From NCBI GenBank assembly GCA_000980495.1, contig LARN01000013.1, positions 1-42,424 on the forward strand: a stretch of 42,424 nt of DNA, written 5' to 3'. Under the pieces are notes generated by a model. The model made no database searches. It was not told the origin of the DNA and worked only from the letters and a program-made list of their open reading frames with translations. Shown here piece by piece: positions 1 through 8,268 of the stretch. Numbering within the stretch: the first letter of the stretch is position 1; the number at the start of each line of letters is the position of its first letter. A program made the position numbers and the translations under genes. Origin of the DNA: Acinetobacter sp. N54.MGS-139 (GTDB lineage: Bacteria > Pseudomonadota > Gammaproteobacteria > Burkholderiales > Burkholderiaceae_F).

Positions 1-98
1 CGGTCTAAAGTCTCCAGGAACTTTGTTCTTCTGGCACCGCCCAGCTGCGGTGAGGTTTCTGCAAATAAATCAGCGAATGTGGGGGCTTTAATCTTCAT
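1..98 (-). CDS. Transposase N-terminus, IS5-like (partial, 32 codons visible)
   Basis: An ATG on the minus strand at 96-98 opens a frame that runs off the left edge. It begins MKIKAPTFADLF and continues with a charged stretch ending FLETLD. Short N-termini with a phenylalanine-rich start and a following LD/ID motif are usual in IS5-group DDE transposases, but 32 residues contain no catalytic residue, so the identification rests mainly on the neighbouring repeat and target-site pattern. A TATAAT-like box lies upstream on the minus strand near 125-132. It could also be the start of an unrelated protein. Confidence 0.4.
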   Translation of the reverse strand, partial: MKIKAPTFADLFAETSPQLGGARRTKFLETLD

Positions 99-160
99 AG
101 TCACACTTTTCGGTAGTGTGCTAATTATAGTATATCACCCACCTTTTGTGCAGAGGTTCC
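1..160 (-). mobile_element. End of an IS5-family-like insertion sequence (cut by the window edge)
   Basis: The first 98 bases encode the start of a minus-strand protein that resembles an IS5-type transposase N-terminus. Outside it, at 146-160, the minus strand reads GGAACCTCTGCACAA, which looks like a terminal inverted repeat. It is followed at once by TTAG on the plus strand (161-164; CTAA on the minus strand), a target duplication of the type IS5-group elements make. The short hairpin CACACT/AGTGTG (103-108 and 115-120) lies between the terminus and the start codon. The second terminus and the partner CTAA copy are outside the window, so the family call is inference. Confidence 0.5.
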
Positions 161-330
161 TTAGAGGTTTTCCCTTAAGACAAAAGGATAGAGGCCGTTG
201 AGAAATCTGTAACAACACCGTAAACTTCGCTCCGTAAGGAGACTCGGGACTTCGCGCATGCGATTTACTAAATATATTTTTATCCGAAACTGTCTCTTTA
301 AATTTCCATTTCAAGCTCTGGAGTTGAGTA
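161..330 (+). other. Leader region of the hydrogenase operon
   Basis: This is the 170-base stretch between the insertion-sequence end and hydA. It holds no convincing gene; a 79-codon frame from 258 overlaps hydA out of frame and is a shadow. A small CTCC-GTAA-GGAG hairpin lies at about 231-242, followed by an AT-rich run near 265-290 that could contain the promoter. No FNR-type TTGAT-N4-ATCAA site is visible. A GGAG ribosome-binding site precedes the hydA ATG by about 8 bases. Confidence 0.35.
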
Positions 331-1683
331 ATGTCTACTATGGATGTTGTTACCTTCCGACCGCCTCAAGGCTGTCGCGGAGAAGACGGTCCCGCGTTTC
401 AGGGAAATTTCCGCAAAGGCGAACTTCGCGGAATTATCCACATAAACAAAGACAACTGCGTCGGCTGCGACACTTGCCGCAAGTTCTGCCCGGTTGATGG
501 CATTTCCGGCGGTTTAGGCGCCATTCACAAAATTCGCGACGATGCATGCCTCAGCTGCGGTCAGTGCTTAAGCGCCTGCCCGTTCGGCGCCATTGAACAG
601 ATGAGCTTCGTCGACGACGTCATCGCAGCTCTTAAAGATCCGAAGAAATTCGTGGTCGCTCATCCTTCTCCTGCTGTTCGCGTTGCTTTAGCTGAAGAAT
701 TCGGCGGCAAACCCGGCGATCTCTGCACCGATCAGATGCTTAATGCCCTGGAAAAGGCCGGCTTCACTGTTTACGACGTGAACCAGACTGCCGACCAGAC
801 AATTCTGGAAGAAGGTACGGAATTCATTAAGAAGGTTCGCTACTGGTGCCTGGGCGAAAGAAGCCCTGAAGTCAACATGATGGCTCACCATCCGCTGCCT
901 CACTTTACCAGCTGCTGCCCCGGCTGGGTCAGAAACATGGAAATTAACTTCGCTTCTGCGATTCCCCATGTTTCCACAACAAAGAGCCCGATTCAGATGG
1001 GCGGAGCTTTAGGTAAGACCTGGGCTGCCAAGCACGTTTGGAACAAGGATCCGCGCGATGTCTGCATCGTTTCCATTACTCCTTGTACCGCTAAGATTTT
1101 CGAAGCCAGCCGTCCTGAATTCATCGACGCCTGGAAGTGGAACGTTGAACACAACGTTATTCCGAAAGACTCTCCCGTCTTCCCGGACATCGACTACAGC
1201 CTCACAACTCGTGACATCGCTGAAGTCTTCCGTCGTCTCGGTATCGATCCGCTCAAGATGCCGACTACACACGAAGTTAAGCCGACCGAAAAATACACCG
1301 GTGCCGGCACGATCTTCGGCTGCTCCGGCGGCGTGATGGAAGCTGCTCTCCGTACGGCCTATGCACTTCTGGCCGGCGAAGAACTGAAGAACCCGGACAT
1401 CATCAGCGTCCGCGGCCTGAACAACTCTTTGGTTGAAGCTACTGTGCCTATTCCCTTGAAGGCTCAGGGCGGCAAGATTTTCGAACTTCGCGTTGCTGTC
1501 GTTAACGGCGCTCTTCAGGATCTGAAGAATGTCATGAAGATCATCAACGAAGACAAGGATCGCTGGCACTTCATCGAAGTGATGAACTGCCCGGGCGGCT
1601 GCGTCAACGGCGGCGGTCAGCCTCTGCAGGGCGCCGGTTCTTCCTGGCTTGCTCCGACAACTCCGCTTCCTGTCAAACTCTAA
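331..1683 (+). CDS. hydA: [FeFe] hydrogenase large (catalytic) subunit, periplasmic type
   Basis: This 450-residue protein is the catalytic subunit of a two-subunit [FeFe] hydrogenase, which interconverts H2 with protons and electrons. Two ferredoxin-like [4Fe-4S] motifs come first (C43-C46-C49-C53 and C73-C76-C79-C83). The H-cluster motifs follow: TSCCPGW at 193-199 (C195 matches the proton-relay cysteine, C196 a cluster ligand), TPCTAK at 250-255 and NCPGGC at 418-423. The second motif usually begins with Met (MPCTAKK); here it is Thr250, and the second Lys is Ile256. The protein has no signal peptide and lacks the C-terminal small-subunit domain, which is encoded by the next gene 17 bases downstream. 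It is therefore probably exported folded together with the Tat-signal small subunit, as in Desulfovibrio HydAB. Confidence 0.95.
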   Translation: MSTMDVVTFRPPQGCRGEDGPAFQGNFRKGELRGIIHINKDNCVGCDTCRKFCPVDGISGGLGAIHKIRDDACLSCGQCLSACPFGAIEQMSFVDDVIAALKDPKKFVVAHPSPAVRVALAEEFGGKPGDLCTDQMLNALEKAGFTVYDVNQTADQTILEEGTEFIKKVRYWCLGERSPEVNMMAHHPLPHFTSCCPGWVRNMEINFASAIPHVSTTKSPIQMGGALGKTWAAKHVWNKDPRDVCIVSITPCTAKIFEASRPEFIDAWKWNVEHNVIPKDSPVFPDIDYSLTTRDIAEVFRRLGIDPLKMPTTHEVKPTEKYTGAGTIFGCSGGVMEAALRTAYALLAGEELKNPDIISVRGLNNSLVEATVPIPLKAQGGKIFELRVAVVNGALQDLKNVMKIINEDKDRWHFIEVMNCPGGCVNGGGQPLQGAGSSWLAPTTPLPVKL

Positions 1684-1700
1684 CAAGGTAGGAATTAGAA

Positions 1701-2048
1701 ATGAGTAAATATCAATATACCGAACGCGACGTTCCTGCCATGTTGGGGCGCCGCGGCTTCTTGAAAGTCATCGGTCTCTGCGCAGTTTTAGTTGCCGGCG
1801 CCGGCGCTGTGATCACTCAGCTGATCACTTCCCGCAATAAGGTTATTCTCGACAGACAGAACGGTCTGTATGCAGATGACAAGCGTCTGCAGAAGATCAA
1901 TCTGACTTCTTCTCACCAGAACGACGTCTGCTGGCAGGTCTACAAAGACATGAACGGCAAACCCGTCGAAGGCGAGATGTACAAGCTTAACCATACCCAT
2001 TACTATCCCCGCTCCCAGCTGGCTATGACGGAGGCAGAACATGTCTAA
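1701..2048 (+). CDS. hydB: [FeFe] hydrogenase small subunit with Tat signal
   Basis: This 115-residue protein is the separate small subunit that wraps around the [FeFe] hydrogenase catalytic subunit. A twin-arginine motif (GRRGFLK, residues 16-22) is followed by a hydrophobic stretch of about 18 residues, so the pair should be exported by Tat to the periplasm. The C-terminal half has the small-subunit pattern (VCWQVYKDMNGKP, then HTHYYPRS). Its size matches Desulfovibrio HydB. It is preceded by AAGGTAGG and overlaps the cytochrome b gene by 8 bases, which indicates translational coupling. Export depends on this subunit because HydA has no signal of its own. Confidence 0.92.
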   Translation: MSKYQYTERDVPAMLGRRGFLKVIGLCAVLVAGAGAVITQLITSRNKVILDRQNGLYADDKRLQKINLTSSHQNDVCWQVYKDMNGKPVEGEMYKLNHTHYYPRSQLAMTEAEHV

Positions 2049-2733
2049 TCCCGAAATGAAAGGCGCAAGAATTCTGCGCTTCCACACTTCCGACAAGGTT
2101 TTCCACTCCATCAATGCAATTTGCTGGTACGCCTTAGTCATCACCGGTGCCATCGTTTATTTCGGCCATTGGATGGGCGATATTTCCGATGAAACCTCTA
2201 ACCTCATGATGGTTTGGCACCTCTGGCTGGGTGCTCTCTTCACCCTTAACTTCGTGGGCTATGTTCTCTTCGCTCCCGAACGTTTTGCCGTGACCCTTAA
2301 GAATCTTCTTGAGTGGGACAAAAACACTATTATGTGGTTCAGAAATTTCGGCGGTTATCCGCGTCGTTTCTTCAAGATCCCGTTCGGACCGGTTGAAGTT
2401 CCGCCGCAGGGTCGTTACAACGGCGGCCAGAAGATGAGCTATCTTATTTTCCTCGCAGCTGTCGTTTACCTGATCGCTACCGGCTGGCTGCTTTGGTTGG
2501 GTGCTCCCCTCCTTGGCAAGACCGTTTTCTACTGGCTCTTCATCACTCACGTTTGGGGCAGCTTCATTGTTACCGCTATGGTTACATGCGCTCATATTCC
2601 TCTGGCTCTCCTGTCCATGGAACATTTCAAGGGCATTTGGAGAATCGGTTCCGGCGACATCTCTTACGAAGCCGCTGAACATCACGCTCCGACATGGGTC
2701 AAACGTGACGTCGTCAAAGTTGTTGAAAAATAA
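2041..2733 (+). CDS. hydC: Hydrogenase cytochrome b subunit (FdnI/b561-like membrane protein)
   Basis: This 230-residue integral membrane protein has about four membrane segments (near residues 25-42, 57-77, 134-153 and 165-190). It resembles the gamma subunits of formate dehydrogenase-N. Candidate haem ligands are the histidines in FHSIN, VWHLW, THVWG and CAHIP, and the NGGQK loop before the third segment is typical of the family. Its role would be to take electrons from periplasmic HydAB and reduce membrane quinone. The start is set by a GGAGG site just upstream and an 8-base overlap with hydB. The name hydC is used loosely, because the same symbol is given to unrelated proteins elsewhere. 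Confidence 0.88.
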   Translation: MSNPEMKGARILRFHTSDKVFHSINAICWYALVITGAIVYFGHWMGDISDETSNLMMVWHLWLGALFTLNFVGYVLFAPERFAVTLKNLLEWDKNTIMWFRNFGGYPRRFFKIPFGPVEVPPQGRYNGGQKMSYLIFLAAVVYLIATGWLLWLGAPLLGKTVFYWLFITHVWGSFIVTAMVTCAHIPLALLSMEHFKGIWRIGSGDISYEAAEHHAPTWVKRDVVKVVEK

Positions 2734-2749
2734 TCCTTGACCGCTGAAT

Positions 2750-2778
2750 AAAAAGAGGGGGCTTCGGCTCCCTTTTTT
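2750..2778 (+). terminator. Rho-independent terminator after the hydrogenase genes
   Basis: A GC-rich stem with a TTCG loop (arms about 2751-2762 and 2767-2778) ends in six T. It separates hydABC from hydF, so hydF is transcribed either by read-through or from its own promoter. Confidence 0.85.
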
Positions 2779-2822
2779 GTCGGCTGTACATCGTAGAATC
2801 ACGGAAAACAGAGGAATTTTTT

Positions 2823-4037
2823 ATGGCGGAAATGAATCAGACCCCCAAAGGTATGCGTGTTCATATCGGAATTTTCGGACGAAGGAACGCCGGGAAGTCG
2901 AGTGTGATCAACGCGCTGACCAAACAAAACATTGCGCTTGTCAGCGACGTTGCCGGCACGACCACAGATCCGGTGTTTAAAGCGATGGAAATCCTGCCTC
3001 TGGGGCCGGTGATGATCATTGATACCGCCGGCATCGACGATATCGGAGATCTGGGCAAACTTAGGATCGGCAAAACTAAAGAAGTCATGACTAAGACCGA
3101 TGTCGCGGTCATTGTGATTGACGCGGTCAATGACGTTTCTGACTTTGAACGATCCTTAGTTTCTGAGTTTAAAAAACTGGGAACGGCCTACATCCTCGCA
3201 GCCAACAAGATTGAAACGGTTGCCGATCCTGCCGAGCGGATTGCTGCCTTGGAAAAAGTTTTCGGAGAAAAAGTCGTCCCAATCAGCGCGCTGGAGAAAA
3301 AAGGCATTGATGATCTGCGCTCGCTTATCGTCAAAACAGCACCGGAAGCTTTCGAAGACGGTCCCATGCTTCGGGATCTTGTCAAAGAAGGCGATACCGT
3401 CGTACTTTGCGTTCCCATTGACACAGCGGCACCCAAGGGTCGAATCATTCTTCCCCAGGTGCACGCTATACGGGATATTTTGGACGCCAATGCCAAGGCA
3501 GTTGTTGTCAAGGAAAATCAGCTCGCCGAGCAGCTTGTAAACCTTAAAGAACCGCCTGCATTGGTGGTTACGGACAGCCAGGTCTTTGCAAAGGCTGATC
3601 GCGCTGTACCCAAAGAAATTCCGCTCACATCTTTTTCTATTCTCATGGCGCGTCAAAAGGGCAATTTAAGCGGATTAGCCGCCGGCGCCAAAGCCGTGGA
3701 GAATTTGAAGCCGGGCGATAAGGTTTTGATAGCCGAGGCCTGTACTCATGTTTGTCAGGCAGAGGATATCGGCAGAGTCAAGATTCCGGCTTGGCTGAAT
3801 AAGAAAGTCGGCGGCGAGCTGGACTATGAATGGTATACGGGAGATTCTTTCCCGGAAGACGTTTCAGCGTACCAACTTGTTATTCACTGCGGAGCCTGCA
3901 TGATTAACCGCCGAGCTATGCTGAGCCGCCAGAGAAAATGCGCCGAGGCAGGCGTGCCGATTGTTAACTACGGCGTTCTGATTTCTTATTTACACGGAAT
4001 CATGGGTCGCGCTATGTCGCCAATGCAAGACAACTAA
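2823..4037 (+). CDS. hydF: [FeFe] hydrogenase maturation GTPase HydF
   Basis: HydF is the scaffold GTPase on which the 2Fe subcluster is assembled, using products of the radical-SAM enzymes HydE and HydG, before transfer to HydA. The 404 residues start with a G domain: P-loop GRRNAGKSS (about 19-27), GTT, switch II DTAGID, then NKIE. The C-terminal part has the iron-sulfur motif C-x-H (ACTHVC) followed about 50 residues later by HCGAC, matching the family's CxH...HCxxC pattern. A GAGGAA site precedes the ATG. Its place next to hydABC fits its role. HydE and HydG are not in the window and must be encoded elsewhere for an active enzyme. Confidence 0.95.
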   Translation: MAEMNQTPKGMRVHIGIFGRRNAGKSSVINALTKQNIALVSDVAGTTTDPVFKAMEILPLGPVMIIDTAGIDDIGDLGKLRIGKTKEVMTKTDVAVIVIDAVNDVSDFERSLVSEFKKLGTAYILAANKIETVADPAERIAALEKVFGEKVVPISALEKKGIDDLRSLIVKTAPEAFEDGPMLRDLVKEGDTVVLCVPIDTAAPKGRIILPQVHAIRDILDANAKAVVVKENQLAEQLVNLKEPPALVVTDSQVFAKADRAVPKEIPLTSFSILMARQKGNLSGLAAGAKAVENLKPGDKVLIAEACTHVCQAEDIGRVKIPAWLNKKVGGELDYEWYTGDSFPEDVSAYQLVIHCGACMINRRAMLSRQRKCAEAGVPIVNYGVLISYLHGIMGRAMSPMQDN

Positions 4038-4041
4038 ACGA

Positions 4042-4063
4042 AGAGCCCGGATTTCCGGGCTCT
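4042..4063. terminator. Bidirectional terminator between hydF and prfC
   Basis: A perfect nine-base stem AGAGCCCGG/CCGGGCTCT with an ATTT loop sits between the converging stop codons of hydF and prfC. Moderately T-rich sequence follows on both sides. Confidence 0.8.
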
Positions 4064-4070
4064 CTCATCT

Positions 4071-5699
4071 TTAGATGTCGAGATCGACGTCTGTGTGTTT
4101 TAGTTTTTGGCCGTGTTCACGGGTAACGTGGAAGGCGACCTGAGGCCAATGTTTCTGCGTTGTCTGCAGGTTGTAGATGCTGGTGGCAAGGTAAACGGTG
4201 TTGCCGTCTGCATCCTTAGCTAAACGCATTCCCTGTTCCTTCTCAAAATCCTTACGGGTCTGCTCATCGGGGTAGGTCACCCAGCGAGCCGTAGAAACGG
4301 GCGTGTTTTCGTAGATTGCGTCAACGTTGTATTCCGTTGCCAGGCGCTGAGCCACGATTTCGAACTGAAGCTGGCCGACAGCGCCGAGGTAAAGGTTACC
4401 GAGTTCATCTTCAAAGACCTGAATCGCGCCTTCTTCGCCGAGTTCTTTCAGACCCTTATGAAGCTGTTTGGCTTTGAAAGGATCTTTCGGACGAGCACTG
4501 CGGAAGAGTTCCGGAGCGAAGTATGGGATGCCGGTAAAGCCGAGCACTTCGCCCTGCGTGAGCGTATCGCCGATGTGGAGCTGACCGTGGTTGTAGATAC
4601 CGATGATGTCGCCGGCAACGGCATCGGTCATCAGCACGCGGTCGTTGGCCATGAAGGTGAGGGCGTTCGGGATCTTCATCTCTTTGCCTTCGCGGACATG
4701 GAATACTTTCATACCCGGCTGGTATTCGCCGGAGCAGACGCGGAAGAATGCGATACGGTCGCGGTGCTTCGGATCCATGTTGGCCTGAATCTTGAACACA
4801 AAGCCGGAGAACTTGGCCTCATCGGGTTCTACCATCCGTTTTCCTGCGTCGCGAGGCTGTGGTGTCGGGGCCCAATTCACCAGGGCATTCAGCACGTCCT
4901 CAACGCCGAAGTTATTGACACCGGAACCGAAGAATACCGGCGTCTGAGAGCCTTCCAAGAATCGTTCAAGAGAGAACGGCTCACTGGCGCCTTGAATCAG
5001 TTCGATGCTTTCGCGAACATAATCCATTTCCAGCGGGAAGAGTTCGTCGAGGCGAGGATTGTCGAGTCCTTCGATTACTTCAACGTCGTCGGAGAGCTTT
5101 TCTCCGCCCGGCGTGAAGCGCTTCATGCGATTATCGAGCAGGGAAAAGACACCGCGGAATGTTTTGCCCATGCCGACAGGCCAGGTGATCGGAGCACAGT
5201 CGATCTTCAGAACATTTTCAATCTCGCCGAGCAAATCAATCGGATCCTGAACTTCTCGGTCGAGTTTGTTGATGAACGTAATGATCGGAGTCTTGCGCAT
5301 ACGGCAGACTTCGAGCAGTTTGATGGTTTGTGCTTCCACGCCCTTGGCGGCATCGATGACCATGACGGCGCAGTCCACCGCCGTTAAGACGCGGTAGGTG
5401 TCTTCCGAGAAGTCTTCGTGTCCCGGGGTATCCAGTAAGTTGATGACATGATCGTTGTATTCAAACTGCATCACCGAGCTTGTGACGGAAATACCGCGCT
5501 GCTTTTCAACTTCCATCCAGTCACTGGTTGCATGACGGCCCGCCTTTCTGCCTTTCACGGCTCCGGCCATCTGAATCGCTCCGCCGAAAAGCAGAAGCTT
5601 TTCCGTTAATGTGGTTTTACCCGCGTCAGGGTGAGAGATGATTGCGAAGGTTCTTCGTCTTCTTACTTGTTTCTGTGCCTGCGGACTTAACAAAGCCAT
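4071..5699 (-). CDS. prfC: Peptide chain release factor 3 (RF3)
   Basis: RF3 is the translational GTPase that removes RF1 and RF2 from the ribosome after peptide release. The G domain has SHPDAGKTT, the switch I region ending [25 protein letters not shown] and NKLDRE; domains II and III follow, giving 542 residues, as expected (E. coli 529). The frame is open up to 5768, but the family begins a few residues before the [17 protein letters not shown] block. I therefore place the start at the ATG at 5697-5699 (MALLSPQ), preceded by AGGA; the 23 residues upstream have no counterpart I know. It is transcribed divergently from uraA and converges on hydF. Confidence 0.95.
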   Translation of the reverse strand: MALLSPQAQKQVRRRRTFAIISHPDAGKTTLTEKLLLFGGAIQMAGAVKGRKAGRHATSDWMEVEKQRGISVTSSVMQFEYNDHVINLLDTPGHEDFSEDTYRVLTAVDCAVMVIDAAKGVEAQTIKLLEVCRMRKTPIITFINKLDREVQDPIDLLGEIENVLKIDCAPITWPVGMGKTFRGVFSLLDNRMKRFTPGGEKLSDDVEVIEGLDNPRLDELFPLEMDYVRESIELIQGASEPFSLERFLEGSQTPVFFGSGVNNFGVEDVLNALVNWAPTPQPRDAGKRMVEPDEAKFSGFVFKIQANMDPKHRDRIAFFRVCSGEYQPGMKVFHVREGKEMKIPNALTFMANDRVLMTDAVAGDIIGIYNHGQLHIGDTLTQGEVLGFTGIPYFAPELFRSARPKDPFKAKQLHKGLKELGEEGAIQVFEDELGNLYLGAVGQLQFEIVAQRLATEYNVDAIYENTPVSTARWVTYPDEQTRKDFEKEQGMRLAKDADGNTVYLATSIYNLQTTQKHWPQVAFHVTREHGQKLKHTDVDLDI

Positions 5700-5853
5700 T
5701 TTGTTCAGAATCCTATACTTATCTGTAGCCGAGAATTGTAGATCAAAGGATGGAGATTCAAATGTCAACGAATGAAAAAGTGAGGGTTTGTGAACGAAAT
5801 TTAACTAATTGAGCTACTAGAATTATCAGGATTAATTCCTAGATACGCTCCAA

Positions 5854-7146
5854 ATGACACAAAACTACTTTCCACGTTGGAAAGTCAAGACGGAAGGCAC
5901 AATTGCGCCTGATGAAACACTCCCTCTTGGCCAAACCCTGGCAATGGGCATCCAACACGTCGTCATCATGTTCGGTTCCACGGTGCTCGCGCCGTTGATT
6001 ATGGGTTTGGATCCCAATGTCGCGATCTTCATGAGCGGCGTCGGAACGCTTTTATTCTTCTTAATTGTCGGCGGTCGAGTTCCGAGTTACTTGGGCTCGA
6101 GCTTTGCTTTTATCGGCGTGGTCATCGCGGCCACAGGATATGCCGGTACAGGGCCTAACCCCAACATACCGATCGCTATGGGCGGTGTGATTGCCTGCGG
6201 CGTGGTATACGCAATTGTGGGTCTTATCGTAATGTGGACCGGCGTGGGCTGGATTGAACGTCTGATGCCTCCGGTTGTGACCGGCGCCATTGTGATGACG
6301 ATCGGTTTGAACCTAGCTCCGGTTGCCGTTAAAGGCATGGGTGCCACCAACTTTGAGCAGTGGTATGCGGCTGCAGCGGTCCTGATCATGGGTTTTGTCG
6401 CGGTTTACCTTCGAGGATTCCTGCAGAAGCTGCTGATTCTCGTGGGCATTGTGATTGCCTATATTCTTTACTGGCTGCTCACCAATGTGATGGCTCTGGG
6501 CAAGCCGATTGACTTCCAGCCGCTGATTAATGCCAGCTGGGTCGGAGTTCCCAATTTCTCCGCTCCGGTTTTCCAGCCGGAAGCCATGATCCTGATCGTG
6601 CCGGTAGTTGTGATCCTGATCGCTGAAAACCTCGGTCATATCAAAGCCGTTAACGTGATGACGCACCGCAACCTCGACCCGTATATCGGGCGCAGCTTCT
6701 TCGGGGACGGTTTGGCGACGATCCTTGCCGGTTTTGTCGGCGGTCCCGGTGTGACGACCTACGGTGAAAATATCGGTGTGATGGCTGCGACTCGGGTTTA
6801 TTCCACGCTGATCTTCCCGGTTGCAGGCTGCTTTGCCATTATGCTCAGCTTCTCACCGAAGTTCGGTGCCTTGATACAAACGATTCCCGGACCGCTGCTC
6901 GGTGCCGTTTCCGTGATTGTTTTCGGTTTCATTGCCGCCGCCGGTGTGCGGATCATGATTGAAAACCAGATCGATCTGGCTTCCAGCAAGAATCTGATTG
7001 TGACGGCTGTTACGCTGATCATCGGTGCCGGCGACTTCTCGCTGAAAATCGGCGGATTCGGCCTCGGCGGTATCGGAACAGCAACTGTTGCAGCTATTCT
7101 TCTGAACCTGATTATGGAAGATAGGAAACTCAAAAAAGAGCAGTGA
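5854..7146 (+). CDS. uraA: Uracil permease (NCS2 family)
   Basis: This is a 430-residue nucleobase:cation symporter, predicted to bring uracil into the cell with protons across the inner membrane. The family signature QHVVIMFG is at about residue 34, and the hydrophobic profile fits the 14-segment UraA fold. The substrate-binding region includes AENLGHIKAVN and the GPGVTTYGENIG loop, with the glutamates expected for uracil binding. Length is practically that of E. coli UraA (429). The start lacks a clear Shine-Dalgarno sequence. RutG and xanthine carriers are related, but the TTYGENIG loop and length favour a uracil carrier. Confidence 0.88.
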   Translation: MTQNYFPRWKVKTEGTIAPDETLPLGQTLAMGIQHVVIMFGSTVLAPLIMGLDPNVAIFMSGVGTLLFFLIVGGRVPSYLGSSFAFIGVVIAATGYAGTGPNPNIPIAMGGVIACGVVYAIVGLIVMWTGVGWIERLMPPVVTGAIVMTIGLNLAPVAVKGMGATNFEQWYAAAAVLIMGFVAVYLRGFLQKLLILVGIVIAYILYWLLTNVMALGKPIDFQPLINASWVGVPNFSAPVFQPEAMILIVPVVVILIAENLGHIKAVNVMTHRNLDPYIGRSFFGDGLATILAGFVGGPGVTTYGENIGVMAATRVYSTLIFPVAGCFAIMLSFSPKFGALIQTIPGPLLGAVSVIVFGFIAAAGVRIMIENQIDLASSKNLIVTAVTLIIGAGDFSLKIGGFGLGGIGTATVAAILLNLIMEDRKLKKEQ

Positions 7147-7165
7147 TTTTTTGAGAGAATTCGAA

Positions 7166-7217
7166 GACGGTTTTTCGGCATTGAGCGATCGGCTCAATGT
7201 CGTGAAAACCGTTTTTT
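7166..7217 (+). terminator. Terminator after uraA
   Basis: There is a long two-part stem. The outer ACGGTTTT/AAAACCGT arms enclose a perfect inner inverted repeat CATTGAG (7179-7185) / CTCAATG (7193-7199). A T6 run follows at 7212-7217. Confidence 0.85.
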
Positions 7218-7281
7218 GTTGTAGATTGCAGTCGTTATGGAATGCTGAGTGCGACCAAACGCATTGCTTTGAGGAAGTTGA

Positions 7282-8268
7282 ATGGACAGCAGCTTTGCCG
7301 AGAGATTAGTTGCCTGGCAGAAAAAATACGGTAGAAACAATCTTCCGTGGCAGAAAAGCCATGATCCTTATGTCCGCTGGCTTGCGGAAATCATGCTTCA
7401 GCAGACGCAGGTAAAGACCGTTATTCCTTATTTCGATCGTTTTATAGAACGGTTTCCGACGGTGCAGGATCTCGCCGAAGCGCCGGAGGAAGAGGTCATG
7501 AAGCTCTGGGCGGGACTTGGGTATTACAGCCGCGCCAGAAATCTGCACAAGTGTGCAAAAGAGGTTCAGTGTCGTTTCAACGGCAGCTTCCCCATTGAAC
7601 TTTCGGATCTGGAGTCGCTGCCCGGTATCGGCGTTTCAACTGCGGCCGCGATTCGAAGCGCCGCAACAGACGAGCCCTGTGCCATTCTTGATGGAAATGT
7701 GAAGCGGGTACTGGCACGCCACGGCATGATCGGCAAAGGTCTGACACCACGCGAGACTGAAAATCTTCTGTGGGCAGATGCGCGTTCCAAGACGCCTCTA
7801 AAGGAAGGCCGCACCTATGCTCAGGCCGTGATGGATCTCGGAGCGACGGTTTGCACCAGGACAAAACCTCTGTGCGCCTTGTGCCCTGTCAATCAAGACT
7901 GCAAAGCTTTTCAGACGGACAGTCAGTTGGAATTTCCTGTAAAGAAGGTCAGGGCCCCGGTGCCGGAAGAGATATTGAATCTCGCTGTTTACACCGACGG
8001 AAACGAAGTTTATTTGCTCAGGAAGTCAGAACGCTACTGGAAGGGACTGTGGACCCTTCCTCAGCTTCGGGACGAAGAGGCAGAGCAATCCGAAGAAGTC
8101 CTCCCGGCCATTGAGCATCGGCTGACACACCTGCTGCTTAGGATTTATCCCGTCCGGCTGCCGATCCCCGCAAAAATTCCCGCTGCGTGGAAAGCGTTTA
8201 CGAAGGAACAAATAAAGACAGAGGCGCTCCCTACCCCTATTCGAAAACTGCTACTGGAAGTACTTTAG
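7282..8268 (+). CDS. mutY: A/G-specific adenine DNA glycosylase MutY
   Basis: MutY removes adenine mispaired with 8-oxoguanine in base excision repair. The catalytic glutamate is E36 in RWLAEIMLQQTQV. The helix-hairpin-helix is LPGIGVSTAAA and the catalytic aspartate is in ILDGNVKRV. The [4Fe-4S] loop C-x6-C-x2-C-x5-C appears as CTRTKPLCALCPVNQDC. The C-terminal NUDIX-like 8-oxoG recognition domain is present but short (328 residues in total against about 350). A GAGGAAG site precedes the ATG. The 3' end overlaps the converging rapZ stop by four bases, with no terminator between them. Confidence 0.95.
   Translation: MDSSFAERLVAWQKKYGRNNLPWQKSHDPYVRWLAEIMLQQTQVKTVIPYFDRFIERFPTVQDLAEAPEEEVMKLWAGLGYYSRARNLHKCAKEVQCRFNGSFPIELSDLESLPGIGVSTAAAIRSAATDEPCAILDGNVKRVLARHGMIGKGLTPRETENLLWADARSKTPLKEGRTYAQAVMDLGATVCTRTKPLCALCPVNQDCKAFQTDSQLEFPVKKVRAPVPEEILNLAVYTDGNEVYLLRKSERYWKGLWTLPQLRDEEAEQSEEVLPAIEHRLTHLLLRIYPVRLPIPAKIPAAWKAFTKEQIKTEALPTPIRKLLLEVL

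Noticed and set aside
258..497. 79-codon frame overlapping the hydA start
   Set aside because: It is out of frame with hydA, has no ribosome-binding site, and its C-terminal half is only the shifted reading of the ferredoxin domain.
4458..5387. A 309-codon open frame opposite prfC
   Set aside because: It is antisense to the G domain and middle of RF3, with low-complexity composition and no recognised domain; treated as a shadow.
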